Assembly: GCA_934183145.1 (NCBI GenBank)
Contig: CAKPSA010000010.1
Span: forward strand, 1-22,297
Length of the DNA: 22,297 nucleotides
Source: an uncultured Veillonella sp.
GTDB lineage: Bacteria > Bacillota > Negativicutes > Veillonellales > Veillonellaceae
Direction: 5' to 3'
The translations under genes and the position numbers were made by a program. Shown here piece by piece: positions 8,201 to 16,168 of this stretch. The notes under the pieces were generated by a model. It was not told where the DNA came from. It ran no database searches and saw nothing but the letters and a program-made list of their open reading frames with translations. Each line of letters opens with the position of its first letter. Within the stretch, counting starts at the first letter, position 1.

Positions 8201-9585
8201 TGACCTTGGACAGCGCCTACAAGATTAGTAACTTGATTATTCTTACCCAAAACGTGGATTTCTCCATCAATGGTTCCCGTAATAGGCATAGTCATATCTT
8301 GTGTGAAAGTATCCAACGATAAGGCATGAACATTAGCAGCGGCGTCAAAATCACCTGTATCTACAACGTATTGACCTTTAACTTTAGCATTACCAGCACC
8401 AATAGACAATTGGGCATCATCGATACGAACCACCCCATTATCATACACTACATTTCCCTGCACGCGGTCTACATGGTACCCTTTATAAGATATCCCATCA
8501 CTACCTATAGTGGCATCCACCCATGGCGCTACAGTAGTACCACCAATATGTGCACGACCACCAACAATACCAGTAACCCCCACATCGGTAATGGCTTCAA
8601 GATTCACCTTATCAGCTACAACATTAAGATTGAGATATTCTTCGTCCTTCCCTAATGTAATGAGACCATTAAGCTTTGCTGCTTGATCATTGATACGCCA
8701 AGAGCTATGGCTAATAACAATTTGGTCATGATTGAGCATAATACGACCTTCACCATCAGTAATAGTATACATCGTATTGCCCCGCTTATAAGTGCCTGTT
8801 AAGCCTTTAAAGCCAACATTGCCACTCATAACATATTGTCCATCTTCACTTTTAACATTGAGATGTAAATCTTGTAATTTCCCCTTCGTTACAACAAGAT
8901 CTTTGTGCAACGGAACAAAGCTCATAATACCAGCAGTATCAATTTCATCGGCTTGTACAAATACGTCAAAATTAGACACATCATCCATATCTATTTCGCC
9001 ATTTACAAGGACAGATGAACCATCTACATCAGCTGTAAAAGCCCCTTTGGACATACCACTCATATTAAGAGCAACCGTACCATCAAGATTTTCAACATTA
9101 CGTTTAACACCATCTTTAGCACGCAGCGCTACATGTCCATTATTAATGGTAATATCACCATCAAAACTCCCCGATTTATTCGGATCAGATGGTTTTACTA
9201 ACTTTTCTATACTCCAAGATCCATCGTTCAATTGCCATATGTGAAGATCAGGTGCATCCACGGTAACACTAGATATAGCTGTTGCGCCTGATGTATTACC
9301 CCCAATAATACCTGGTAATGCAGATAGTTTAACCCCAACGGCTACATCTTGTGCCGTCCCTACCAAGTGACCATCCCGATCTTTAATCACCACATCTGAT
9401 AAAATTACATCACCATTCCAATTGATACGAAGAGAATCATAGTCCACAGATCCGTTTATGGTATTATTTACTTGTTCTTTAACCATAGGTGCTACATAGG
9501 TCTGAGCTATAGGGTTTATACTAGCACCCACTCCAGATAAGCCTAAAATCGCCGCTCCTATGAGACACCACTTTTTACGGGTCAT
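5299..9585 (-). CDS. tamB: TamB-like AsmA-family inter-membrane protein
   Basis: 1428 residues. TamB/AsmA-like proteins span the periplasm as a hydrophobic-grooved beta-taco and are linked to phospholipid transport to the outer membrane and to assembly of some barrel proteins. A hydrophobic signal anchor occupies about 6-24. It is followed by about 1000 residues of repetitive beta-rich sequence with many short 'GxI...NP.VTGTV' type units (for example DNPNVTGTV, QPEAYGTV, NPTASGQFDV), and a C-terminal TamB_C (DUF490) domain over about the last 330 residues, including a segment around LTFGRGADS and an end in SF. ATG start with GGGAG 7 nt upstream. No TamA gene is seen; the Omp85 partner could be BamA, the next gene. 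The gene lies between the tolC terminator and the bamA promoter, so it probably has its own promoter. E. coli TamB is about 1260 residues. Confidence 0.92.
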   Translation of the reverse strand: MTRKKWCLIGAAILGLSGVGASINPIAQTYVAPMVKEQVNNTINGSVDYDSLRINWNGDVILSDVVIKDRDGHLVGTAQDVAVGVKLSALPGIIGGNTSGATAISSVTVDAPDLHIWQLNDGSWSIEKLVKPSDPNKSGSFDGDITINNGHVALRAKDGVKRNVENLDGTVALNMSGMSKGAFTADVDGSSVLVNGEIDMDDVSNFDVFVQADEIDTAGIMSFVPLHKDLVVTKGKLQDLHLNVKSEDGQYVMSGNVGFKGLTGTYKRGNTMYTITDGEGRIMLNHDQIVISHSSWRINDQAAKLNGLITLGKDEEYLNLNVVADKVNLEAITDVGVTGIVGGRAHIGGTTVAPWVDATIGSDGISYKGYHVDRVQGNVVYDNGVVRIDDAQLSIGAGNAKVKGQYVVDTGDFDAAANVHALSLDTFTQDMTMPITGTIDGEIHVLGKNNQVTNLVGAVQGHQIGVRGVVLDSVKADLTHNDNLTNITMVGNMGTGSFSGYGSIQNGQVDATISGNALPLTSLSPIIGDDVAGTVSTSINVKGALDNPNVTGTVWGQEVLYKGAHFNDIHSDITLDDHVLTITNGHIGDGSGGYDITGWYNINTDALDLNAKARAVRIENLIRPATDIPITGWFETDNHITGTAANPIVEGRAHLWDGSAYGKLVTNAFAKYNYKNERLELYRFDIEGYGATITGGGTVSKEAINIDFEGKKIDMGRLLINTDYKVDGLLAGRGTIMGSMDNPQFNGYILSDALSINGQLLTDIHGHVYADKSVVNVQDFSFAESNGGRYIAKGGMKLDDSKQLFGVLDVSNGSVKNLLALLDRANEHLDGKLNGSVELGGTKDNPSVTVNGKINDVSIDDKVVGDATIDASLANRKFKITTLKLPVDEGLIAMGGTLDLDGDADLQVALKDVDIVPFLPLVGKDIQATGWVTGVVNVTGKTKNPKVELSGAVESGSFNGIGIDEGFALATMQDHVIQIQRIQGTKSGYKLSIYGKIPLAALYTSGYLEASDAKSMDVTIDFNEADMAVIPLVTTRVKDATGPLKGTIHLTGTIDQPEAYGTVSVRNGTMKLANVDNEITGIDGDLIFSGQQGDFQSRITMGKGSAGLAAKVNWSGHDLTNYKAAVQLDGLDVRSEYVRGPLNGELYIAERDGLPTLIGNLDLENIQFKIPLSLQSSESSTNMGVDVNIHAGKGVRLYDRTLYNMFIGGDVHFGGTLQNPTASGQFDVKSGTFKYLSHVFNITKGNAHFVGGSYLPNLQLEAETNVSNYNIMLGVKGTVDHMDLTLSSNPSLSRKQIISMLTFGRGADSNSSTLTNDDVNAVATAGLQMFAFGYVQDALQNTLGLDRINITTGSIDPDEPTNRETAGNYNIEIGKYIVPKVMLTYSQGINNKQNKYGVEYSVKRNLKFTAWHTSQGNNYLGGRWTRSF

Positions 9586-9617
9586 AATGATCTCCCATAC
9601 ACATTATGAATAATATA

Positions 9618-9646
9618 AATATATATACTAATCTTACCACACACAA
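9618..9646 (-). promoter_or_regulatory. Candidate promoter for tamB
   Basis: On the minus strand TTGTGT (-35) and TATATT (-10) are separated by 17 nt, giving a leader of about 25 bases. The 254-base gap between tolC and tamB is very AT-rich, so chance matches are likely. Support comes from the strong terminator upstream, which means tamB needs its own start. Confidence 0.4.
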
Positions 9647-9800
9647 AGTAATAACTATAGTATTTTAAGGGTAAATTTTATAAAACTAATATATTTTTTT
9701 ACTAATCATTTTCTACAATAACTATAGATAAAATTATTTAAATATTACCATAACATAAAAATGAAAATATACAATGAATCTACGCTTTATAAATCTATAC

Positions 9801-9830
9801 AAAAAAAGACGACCGAAGTCGTCTTTTTTT
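9801..9830 (-). terminator. Strong bidirectional intrinsic terminator after tolC
   Basis: A perfect stem-loop with GACGAC / GTCGTC arms and a CGAA loop is flanked by seven As on one side and seven or more Ts on the other, so it can terminate both ways. It lies about 10 bases after the tolC stop and closes the lipoyl-S55-mlaEFD-tolC unit. Confidence 0.95.
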
Positions 9831-9839
9831 TGTATCCTA

Positions 9840-11300
9840 TTATTGATTACCACCAAGTTGTGCTAGTTGTTCAGCTGCACCACTGTTTGCAATAATTTCT
9901 GCGCCTTGTCCAACCGGAGTATTCAATGGAACACCTGTCAATTGTTCAAGAGCTGCAATGCTAATATTGTAATTATAAAGAGCTTGTACATAGTTATTAC
10001 GAGCATCTGTTAATTTAGTTTCCGCATCGAGTACATCAAGGTTTGTACCAACCCCTGCACGATAGCGAAGTGTAGCAATACGGAAGCTTTCTTGACCTTG
10101 AGCCACTGCAGTTTGAGTGCTTTGGATTGTTTGCTCTGCAGACCGCAAGTTCAAGTATGCTTTTTGTACTGCTAATAATACAGCATCAACAGTAGCTAAA
10201 TTAGCTTCTTTCGCTTGTTCAAGTTGAGCATTTGCTTTTTTAATGGCATTTTGCGTAGCACCGCCATCCCATAAGCTCCAAGATGCAGTAGCACCTACGC
10301 TCCAGGATTTAGTACTTGTTCCAAAGTAACCATCTGGATCTGCATATCCACGACCTGCTTTTACAGCTACAGTTGGTAAATAACCAGATTTAGCAGATTT
10401 TACAGCTTCTTCTGCAGATTTTACATCAAGTGCAGATTTAACAAGGGCTGAACGATGAAGCAGAGCATATGCCTTAGCTTGTTCTAATGTAACATTATAA
10501 GGTTTATATTGTAAGTCATGTTCTGCTGTGTTAATAGCCGTTTGTGCAGGGTATGCAATAACTTGATTCAAGCTAGCCTCTGCTAAATTGGCAGAATTTT
10601 GCGCTTTTACAAGATTTGTTTCAGAATCGGCAAGATTTGTTTTAGCAGCCAATACATCAGAACTTGCTACTAAACCAACATTATATTGAGCTTGCACATT
10701 TGTTACATGACCTTGGTAATCTTTAACAGCTTGTTGAGCTACATCAACAAGATTGCGGTTCATGATCAATGTGTAGTAGCCACTAATAGCATCGTATTTT
10801 GCTTGTTGCAATGCTTCTTCATAGCTAGCGCCAGTACCTTCGCGAGTATAACGTGCAGAATCAATACTTGCATCAAGTTGAGGATTAAATACAGGTGCAC
10901 TAATAGAGAAGTTATGGCTACCAGATTTACCACGGCCAGTATCACCGCCTGTTTTTTGAGCAGACCACCCATAGCTAACACTAGGATTCTTAGCTGCGGC
11001 CACTTGGCTAACTGCAGATTTAGCAGCCTCATAACCCCATTTAGTTTGTTTTGCAGTACGGTTATTCGCCAATACCAAGTCTATAGTACGAGACTCATCG
11101 AGGTCCAATTTGCTCTCATATGTTTTGCTATCTTGAACAGATTTTTCAGCTAATTGCTTTTGTGTTAATTGAATAGCTTCTTTTTGATATTTGCTTAATT
11201 GATCTCCATTATTAACGGAAGTTGTAACTACATCAGCAGCCATTGCACCTGTAGTAGCTAAGGAGAGCATTACACCTAAGGATAAAACCTTTTTATTCAT
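9840..11300 (-). CDS. tolC: TolC-family outer-membrane efflux/secretion channel
   Basis: 486 residues from the ATG at 11300. A longer reading from GTG at 11321 is possible but lacks a good ribosome site, while GGAGGT lies 7 nt before this ATG and the protein then starts directly with a signal peptide (MNKKVLSLGV..., cut after AMA at about 21). Two OEP repeats are visible: the first about 70-270 and the second about 285-470. Each holds long Ala/Gln-rich helices, and the repeats end in similar LDVLDAETKLTDARNNYVQA and SDVLAAKTNLADSETNLVKA segments. TolC trimers form the barrel and periplasmic tunnel used by RND/ABC exporters and type I secretion. It is the last gene of the unit, 21 bases after mlaD, an uncommon partner. 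No adaptor (HlyD/AcrA type) or RND pump is in the window. Confidence 0.92.
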   Translation of the reverse strand: MNKKVLSLGVMLSLATTGAMAADVVTTSVNNGDQLSKYQKEAIQLTQKQLAEKSVQDSKTYESKLDLDESRTIDLVLANNRTAKQTKWGYEAAKSAVSQVAAAKNPSVSYGWSAQKTGGDTGRGKSGSHNFSISAPVFNPQLDASIDSARYTREGTGASYEEALQQAKYDAISGYYTLIMNRNLVDVAQQAVKDYQGHVTNVQAQYNVGLVASSDVLAAKTNLADSETNLVKAQNSANLAEASLNQVIAYPAQTAINTAEHDLQYKPYNVTLEQAKAYALLHRSALVKSALDVKSAEEAVKSAKSGYLPTVAVKAGRGYADPDGYFGTSTKSWSVGATASWSLWDGGATQNAIKKANAQLEQAKEANLATVDAVLLAVQKAYLNLRSAEQTIQSTQTAVAQGQESFRIATLRYRAGVGTNLDVLDAETKLTDARNNYVQALYNYNISIAALEQLTGVPLNTPVGQGAEIIANSGAAEQLAQLGGNQ

Positions 11301-11307
11301 AATATGT

Positions 11308-11313
11308 ACCTCC
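11308..11313 (-). promoter_or_regulatory. Shine-Dalgarno fixing the tolC start
   Basis: GGAGGT on the minus strand, 7 nt before the ATG at 11300. It overlaps the coding part of the longer GTG reading, which argues for the shorter start and a normal signal peptide. Confidence 0.75.
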
Positions 11314-11342
11314 ATACTCACCTAACGTGAATGTATTAGTCT

Positions 11343-12602
11343 TTAAAATACTTGTTTGATACCAAAGTAGGTACCACCATTCGTGGAACCGAACGGTCTG
11401 GTCATTTGAATAACCCCATAAGTATCTTTATGTAAACGTATGTCACTACGAATACGATATTTACGATTGTTAAGGTCATATACCGCCGCGGACAATGAAA
11501 CAGGACCACGTAAATTATAGTCAACACCAAGTCCTAATTCACTTTCAAAAATACCGCCACGTACTAGCCATTTAGAGCTAATGAATCGACCTGCATTTAA
11601 ATCGAATTTAGTGCCATCACCGATATTGGAAAGACCAAGCTCAGCCATACCCTTATCATTATAAGCACGAACACGACCATTGATGCGGAATTCATCAGCT
11701 GTTGTGTTATATAATAAATCTACAGAAGGCTCGACTTTAGTAGATGACTTTTTTTCAACGTTATTTCCATCTACTACATTTCCACTTGCATCAGTTTGAT
11801 ATGCTTTACCACCCATCAATTTGTTGATGCGAGCTGAAATTTGTGCCGTATTATGTAATGTTTCCTTAATATTTTCCTGTGCTTTAGGATCTGTTACAGT
11901 AGACTCCATAGAACGAGCCATATTATCTACACGATCCGTAGTTTGTTTTAAGTTAGTCAAAATAGCACGCATATCATTACCTGCATTACCATCTGCATTA
12001 AATTGTTGAGCAGCTTGATTTAGCTGTGCCGTTACATCAGCCATATTTTGTGTAATCGCTACAGCATTATCAGCCATCGTTGCAGTAGATTGCAAGGAAT
12101 GCTTAAGTGCATTTTGCGTTGCTGGATCACCAATAATATTATTGATAGATTGCAACATTTTTTCGGTGCCATCCATTAGTTTTTGAGCACTTTGCATCGC
12201 TTTATCCATAGCGTCTGCACCTTCGCCCTTAACAGAGTCACCATCTTGTAAAAATACCTTAGATTGGCCTGGTGAAATTTGAATAAATTTATCACCTAAA
12301 AAACCATCTGATCCCAATGTAAATGTAGAATCACTTGGAATTTGTGTTTTTTCATCAAGCTTCATTTTTACTACAACACCATGCGGTGTAATCTCGATAT
12401 CAGAGACATTACCAATGGCCACACCTGAGTATTTAACTTGATTGCCATTTTTTAGGCCATTAACTTGAGCAAAATCACCTGTAATCGTCATTTGCGGTTT
12501 AGCCCATATATCAATGCGGCCTACAAAAAGTATGCCCGCAATAAATAGAGCTATACCTATTATTGTGAAAGCCCCTACCTTGGCCTCCGTCGTCCACTTC
12601 AT
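11343..12602 (-). CDS. mlaD: MlaD-like MCE protein with C-terminal beta-barrel (trans-envelope form)
   Basis: 419 residues, more than twice E. coli MlaD (183). In order: a single inner-membrane helix (about 11-29); an MCE domain (about 37-115, with QVNGLKNGNQVKYSGVAIGNV and the LGSDGFLGDKFIQI segment); a long helical region (about 127-266) that could cross the periplasm; a polar linker (about 267-288); and about 130 residues of alternating beta-strand pattern ending in Phe (about 289-419), as expected for a small outer-membrane barrel. MCE hexamers carry phospholipid between membranes. From memory, work on Veillonella parvula described exactly such an MlaD bridging both membranes without MlaA or MlaC; this sequence fits. 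ATG start with GGGAG upstream, overlapping the mlaF stop by one base. tolC follows 21 bases later. Confidence 0.93.
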   Translation of the reverse strand: MKWTTEAKVGAFTIIGIALFIAGILFVGRIDIWAKPQMTITGDFAQVNGLKNGNQVKYSGVAIGNVSDIEITPHGVVVKMKLDEKTQIPSDSTFTLGSDGFLGDKFIQISPGQSKVFLQDGDSVKGEGADAMDKAMQSAQKLMDGTEKMLQSINNIIGDPATQNALKHSLQSTATMADNAVAITQNMADVTAQLNQAAQQFNADGNAGNDMRAILTNLKQTTDRVDNMARSMESTVTDPKAQENIKETLHNTAQISARINKLMGGKAYQTDASGNVVDGNNVEKKSSTKVEPSVDLLYNTTADEFRINGRVRAYNDKGMAELGLSNIGDGTKFDLNAGRFISSKWLVRGGIFESELGLGVDYNLRGPVSLSAAVYDLNNRKYRIRSDIRLHKDTYGVIQMTRPFGSTNGGTYFGIKQVF

Positions 12603-13360
12603 TATACATCTCCCATCGCAGATACATTAATTGGTTCTGCTTCACCATGAATAAACTGTTGTACCTTTTTATTTGTAGAATTCTTAAAGTCTATTGTATC
12701 AGAAATTTCCACAAATTTCCCCTTATCAAGTAAAGCTATGCGATCTGCCACATAAAACGCGGATTGCATATCATGTGTTACTACGATAGAAGTACAACCA
12801 AGCCGTTGTTGCATTCCCTTAATGAGCATACTAATCGTACCGGATGTAATAGGATCCAAACCGGATGAAGGTTCATCATAGAGAATTAAGCTTGGATCTA
12901 GCGCTATGGCGCGAGCTAAACTAACGCGCTTTTTCATACCGCCAGACAACTCGTTAGGCATATAGGATTCATACCCTTTCAAACCGACCCAATCTAGTCG
13001 CTCTGCTACAATGCGTCGTATCTCATCATCCCCCAAGTCCGTATGTTGACGCAAACCAAAGGCCACGTTTTCGCCTACTGACATAGAATCAAACAGAGCA
13101 GAGTATTGGAATACCATCCCCATTTTTCTTCGTACTGTATTAAATTCATCTTCAGATAATGTTGTAATATCTGTGCCATCTACAATAATCTGTCCCGATG
13201 TAGGGCGCTGCAAGCCAATTAATAATCGAAGCAAGGTACTTTTACCACTGCCACTACCACCTAATATGACTAACGTCTCCCCATCATCAATGGTGAGATT
13301 AATAGAGTCTAAAATCACACGTGACTCATAGGCAACTACAACATCGCGTAGTTCTATCAT
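12602..13360 (-). CDS. mlaF: MlaF-like ABC transporter ATP-binding protein
   Basis: 252 residues, the usual size. It is the cytoplasmic ATPase that powers the MlaFE-MlaD lipid transporter. Motifs in order: Walker A GGSGSGKST (34-42), Q-loop Gln 85, ABC signature LSGGM (138-142), Walker B LILYDE (158-163) followed by PSSGLDP, and switch His 196 in VVTHD. The C-terminal tail after about 220 is short. ATG start with GAGGG about 7 nt upstream. It is 20 bases after mlaE and its TAA overlaps the mlaD ATG by one base, implying translational coupling. No MlaB (STAS) subunit gene is found nearby. Confidence 0.95.
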   Translation of the reverse strand: MIELRDVVVAYESRVILDSINLTIDDGETLVILGGSGSGKSTLLRLLIGLQRPTSGQIIVDGTDITTLSEDEFNTVRRKMGMVFQYSALFDSMSVGENVAFGLRQHTDLGDDEIRRIVAERLDWVGLKGYESYMPNELSGGMKKRVSLARAIALDPSLILYDEPSSGLDPITSGTISMLIKGMQQRLGCTSIVVTHDMQSAFYVADRIALLDKGKFVEISDTIDFKNSTNKKVQQFIHGEAEPINVSAMGDV

Positions 13361-13380
13361 AAATCCCTCTAGCGTATCTA

Positions 13381-14142
13381 CTAATATAACAAGGTAGATA
13401 AAAAGTAATTTAATACAAATACTAAAATAATACTAGTCACAACAGAACTAGTTGTGGAGAAGCCTACAGCTTCTGCGCCCATTTTAGTTTCCATTCCCTT
13501 ATAGGCCCCTACCAATGCAATAACAGCACCAAATACACTGGACTTAATTAGCCCAAGTGTGAAGTCTGAAATGGTAGAAAACATTTGAATAGAATCTAAA
13601 TAGGTACTTGGTGCTAACCCTTTGATAGCGGTAGCTACAAAGTAACCGCCCGCAATCCCAATCACAACACCATAAAATGCCAAAATTGGCACCATAATCA
13701 TACATGCTACTACACGAGGCACCACAAGATAACCTATAGGATCGACAGCCATAACACGAAGCGCATCGATTTGTTCGGTTACCTTCATTGTACCAATTTC
13801 AGCCGTGATAGCAGCGCCAACACGGCCAGCTAATACTACACCTACTAAGATAGGGCCTAACTCACGCCCCATAGCAACAGCCATAAGACCACCTACAGTA
13901 CTTTGTGCACCATATGTAATCAATACATCTGTAATCTGTAAGGTCATAACCGCACCAGCAAACAGTAATGTTAAGCTAATAATCGGTAATGAATCTACAC
14001 CTAGGTGAGCCATCTGCTGAAATACATGCCACAGGTTAATCATTTTCAGTTGTCTTATTGTTTGCCACACTAATAATGTAGCACTACCCATCTGTGATAG
14101 GCCGTTCATTACAGCGCGTCCTATCGTTTCTAGCCAATTCAA
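13381..14142 (-). CDS. mlaE: MlaE-family ABC transporter permease
   Basis: 253 residues. It is the inner-membrane permease of the Mla phospholipid transporter, working with MlaF (ATPase) and MlaD (MCE ring). It has about five or six hydrophobic segments, with the family core GRELGPILVGVVLAGRVGAA followed by ITAEIGTMKVTEQIDALRVM in the centre (about 90-130), which is diagnostic of MlaE/YrbE proteins. The start is TTG at 14142, with GGGGAAAGGG about 8 nt upstream; the protein then opens LNWLETIGRAV, as expected for the N-terminal amphipathic helix. It lies 31 bases after the S55 gene and 20 before mlaF. Confidence 0.94.
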   Translation of the reverse strand: MNWLETIGRAVMNGLSQMGSATLLVWQTIRQLKMINLWHVFQQMAHLGVDSLPIISLTLLFAGAVMTLQITDVLITYGAQSTVGGLMAVAMGRELGPILVGVVLAGRVGAAITAEIGTMKVTEQIDALRVMAVDPIGYLVVPRVVACMIMVPILAFYGVVIGIAGGYFVATAIKGLAPSTYLDSIQMFSTISDFTLGLIKSSVFGAVIALVGAYKGMETKMGAEAVGFSTTSSVVTSIILVFVLNYFLSTLLY

Positions 14143-14173
14143 CAGTCTAGCCCTTTCCCCTTACATTTACAGC

Positions 14174-16156
14174 TTATTCAGCGGTATTAGTATCATTTAC
14201 TTTGGATTCATCCTTTTTATCAGGTGCTTTTGTATCTTGTTTATCAGACTTTTTCACATCTTTTTTACTGGATTTATCCTTTTTAGATTGATCTTCCAAT
14301 TCTAATTTATGTTCCATCTTGACTTGATTTTTAACTTCTTTTATACGTTTAGCCAATGCTTTATCACGATCAGCTGGTTTCATAACATGAATTGTAAATT
14401 GACCATCACCTTGAACGATGTATTCCGTATCAATAGCAGTCTTTTCAATTTGATTATCATCGTCTTTACCAGAGCTCAAATCTTCTTGACCTGTTTTTTT
14501 CTTTACATCTCCTGGCATAGGTTTTGATTCCACATCTTTAAGTTTAGCTTTTTTAACAGATTTGGAACCATCTTCATCAACAAGGCTAATGCCATCTTCT
14601 AAAAACTCTACAACAATTTGATTGTTTGTATCAGTCTTTTGAATTTCATCATAAAGCTCATCAAAATCTTTATGAACTTTTAATCGACGTAAGATTTCAT
14701 CGGTTAAATTATATTTTTGTTTTTCCAATACATAAGGTAATGGGATTTCACCGCCCCCACGTACCTCTAAGGTATACTTGCCGACAGCTTGATCCGCAGG
14801 AACCTTAAAGAAGATTTGTTTAACAACCTTCTCACCGCGGAATGGTTCCAACGTTACATCTACAACGATTGTATCTCCAGGAGAAACAATGGTTGATGAT
14901 GCAGAGGCATCAATAAGCTTTGCTGTTTTCTTATCTTGTGTTACCTCAGTTTCTACAGAGATATCAGAGATTTCATAATTGATGAATCGGTTATTCATGA
15001 GAACATCGATAACATTATAGAACTCATCAACAGCCTTCTCAGAGATAGAGTCAGAGCTATAGAACATATTAGTTCGTGTCAATGGCTTATGCTCTTTACC
15101 TCTTGGTGTAATCGTATAAGAAATGGTAGCCGTACCAGCACCACTACGATCCAATGTTTTATTCAACATGTTATATAGAGATGTAGCCGCTAAAGTCGGT
15201 GTCATCTCACTATCTTCAATAACCTTAACAGAGCTAGTTTTATCACGCCCCATATCTAGGTCTTTCAAATGGAATCGCATAGGGATACCTGGAGAGATTA
15301 CACCAGAAACACCTGCAATACCAGCACCTCTATCTTCAGTTACAGAGCCAACTTCCTTGCCCATAGAGCCCAATTTAAAAGCAGCATCATAACTTTTAAC
15401 TACTGTAAAGATGCTTGCATTATGCATGAAGTAGTTTGAGGATCCATGTTTCAAGAATGGATGACCAAAGGCAACAATCTTTTCACCATCTACATAGGTA
15501 ACAGTACCAATGGCCCCTAGTTTTAAGTCACCATCAACTAGTAATGCTGCTACAGAACCACCAGCCTCTAGAGGTTTTGCAATTTCATCACCACTAGCAC
15601 TAGCCGTATCATATGTTTCATATTTATATTGTGGCAACTTGGATTTAAAGTAATCCATGGACGCTGCATCAAAGCCATAGGCCATAAGTGGCGTACCAAG
15701 AGGGATCAACTGTTTATCATCCCAAGGTCTTGATAGGTTCTTCTCATATGGAATATTCCATAATTTCACCATATCCTCGATAGGGGTAATCATCCCAATC
15801 GTACCATCTGCAAAGCCCCAGCCATAGGCTACAGCACCTACGAGCTTGCCATTTATATATACAGGACTACCACTCATGCCATGAGCAATGCCTCCAGTTT
15901 TTTCCATAACAGGGCCAGAGAACTTCGCCAAAATAAGGTGACCAGATGGCCCCTTATCCTTCATAACACCAAGTACCTTTACATCAAAGGTAGAAATGGT
16001 ATCTCCTACAATTACAGTTTTTGCAATACCTTCCATACCTGTAGTTACATCATTGACAGGCATGAAATCGACAGCCTGTACAGCTGTAAGTGAAGTACAG
16101 AAGAAAAGCGCCAGTATCGCTTTTCTATACCGACGCCAAGAATGAGAAAACTTCAT
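14174..16156 (-). CDS. Exported SpoIVB-like peptidase S55 family protein
   Basis: 660 residues. A signal peptide ends at about 28 (AVQA before VDF), so the protein acts outside the cytoplasm. The S55 (SpoIVB-type serine protease) core shows GGIAHGMSGSPVYINGKLVG, with likely nucleophile Ser 95 in GMSG, followed by ITPIEDM (about 123-129). The His-containing segment VDGEKIVAFGHPFL (His 232) comes later, the reverse of the order in SpoIVB. A beta-rich middle (about 400-480, EPFRGEKVVKQIFFKVP) resembles an Ig-like or processing-type domain. The C-terminus (about 545-660) is very Lys/Asp/Ser-rich and probably disordered. It has no sporulation context here. It is 12 bases after the lipoyl-like gene and 31 before mlaE, so it is probably cotranscribed with mlaEFD-tolC. 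ATG start with GGAG 7 nt upstream. Substrate unknown; protease activity is inferred, not shown. Confidence 0.85.
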   Translation of the reverse strand: MKFSHSWRRYRKAILALFFCTSLTAVQAVDFMPVNDVTTGMEGIAKTVIVGDTISTFDVKVLGVMKDKGPSGHLILAKFSGPVMEKTGGIAHGMSGSPVYINGKLVGAVAYGWGFADGTIGMITPIEDMVKLWNIPYEKNLSRPWDDKQLIPLGTPLMAYGFDAASMDYFKSKLPQYKYETYDTASASGDEIAKPLEAGGSVAALLVDGDLKLGAIGTVTYVDGEKIVAFGHPFLKHGSSNYFMHNASIFTVVKSYDAAFKLGSMGKEVGSVTEDRGAGIAGVSGVISPGIPMRFHLKDLDMGRDKTSSVKVIEDSEMTPTLAATSLYNMLNKTLDRSGAGTATISYTITPRGKEHKPLTRTNMFYSSDSISEKAVDEFYNVIDVLMNNRFINYEISDISVETEVTQDKKTAKLIDASASSTIVSPGDTIVVDVTLEPFRGEKVVKQIFFKVPADQAVGKYTLEVRGGGEIPLPYVLEKQKYNLTDEILRRLKVHKDFDELYDEIQKTDTNNQIVVEFLEDGISLVDEDGSKSVKKAKLKDVESKPMPGDVKKKTGQEDLSSGKDDDNQIEKTAIDTEYIVQGDGQFTIHVMKPADRDKALAKRIKEVKNQVKMEHKLELEDQSKKDKSSKKDVKKSDKQDTKAPDKKDESKVNDTNTAE

Positions 16157-16168
16157 TCCTTCTCTCCT

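Noticed and set aside
5299..9585. Internal repeats of tamB as a DNA repeat array
   Set aside because: The periodicity is a protein-level beta-repeat with diverged codons; I see no near-identical DNA repeats and no CRISPR-like spacing.
10766..11032. Minus-strand 88-codon frame inside tolC
   Set aside because: It is an out-of-frame shadow of the TolC reading frame, Leu/Ala-rich, without a ribosome site or recognisable domain.
11301..11321. Longer tolC start at GTG 11321
   Set aside because: It would put seven residues before a normal signal peptide and would bury the good GGAGGT ribosome site inside the coding sequence.
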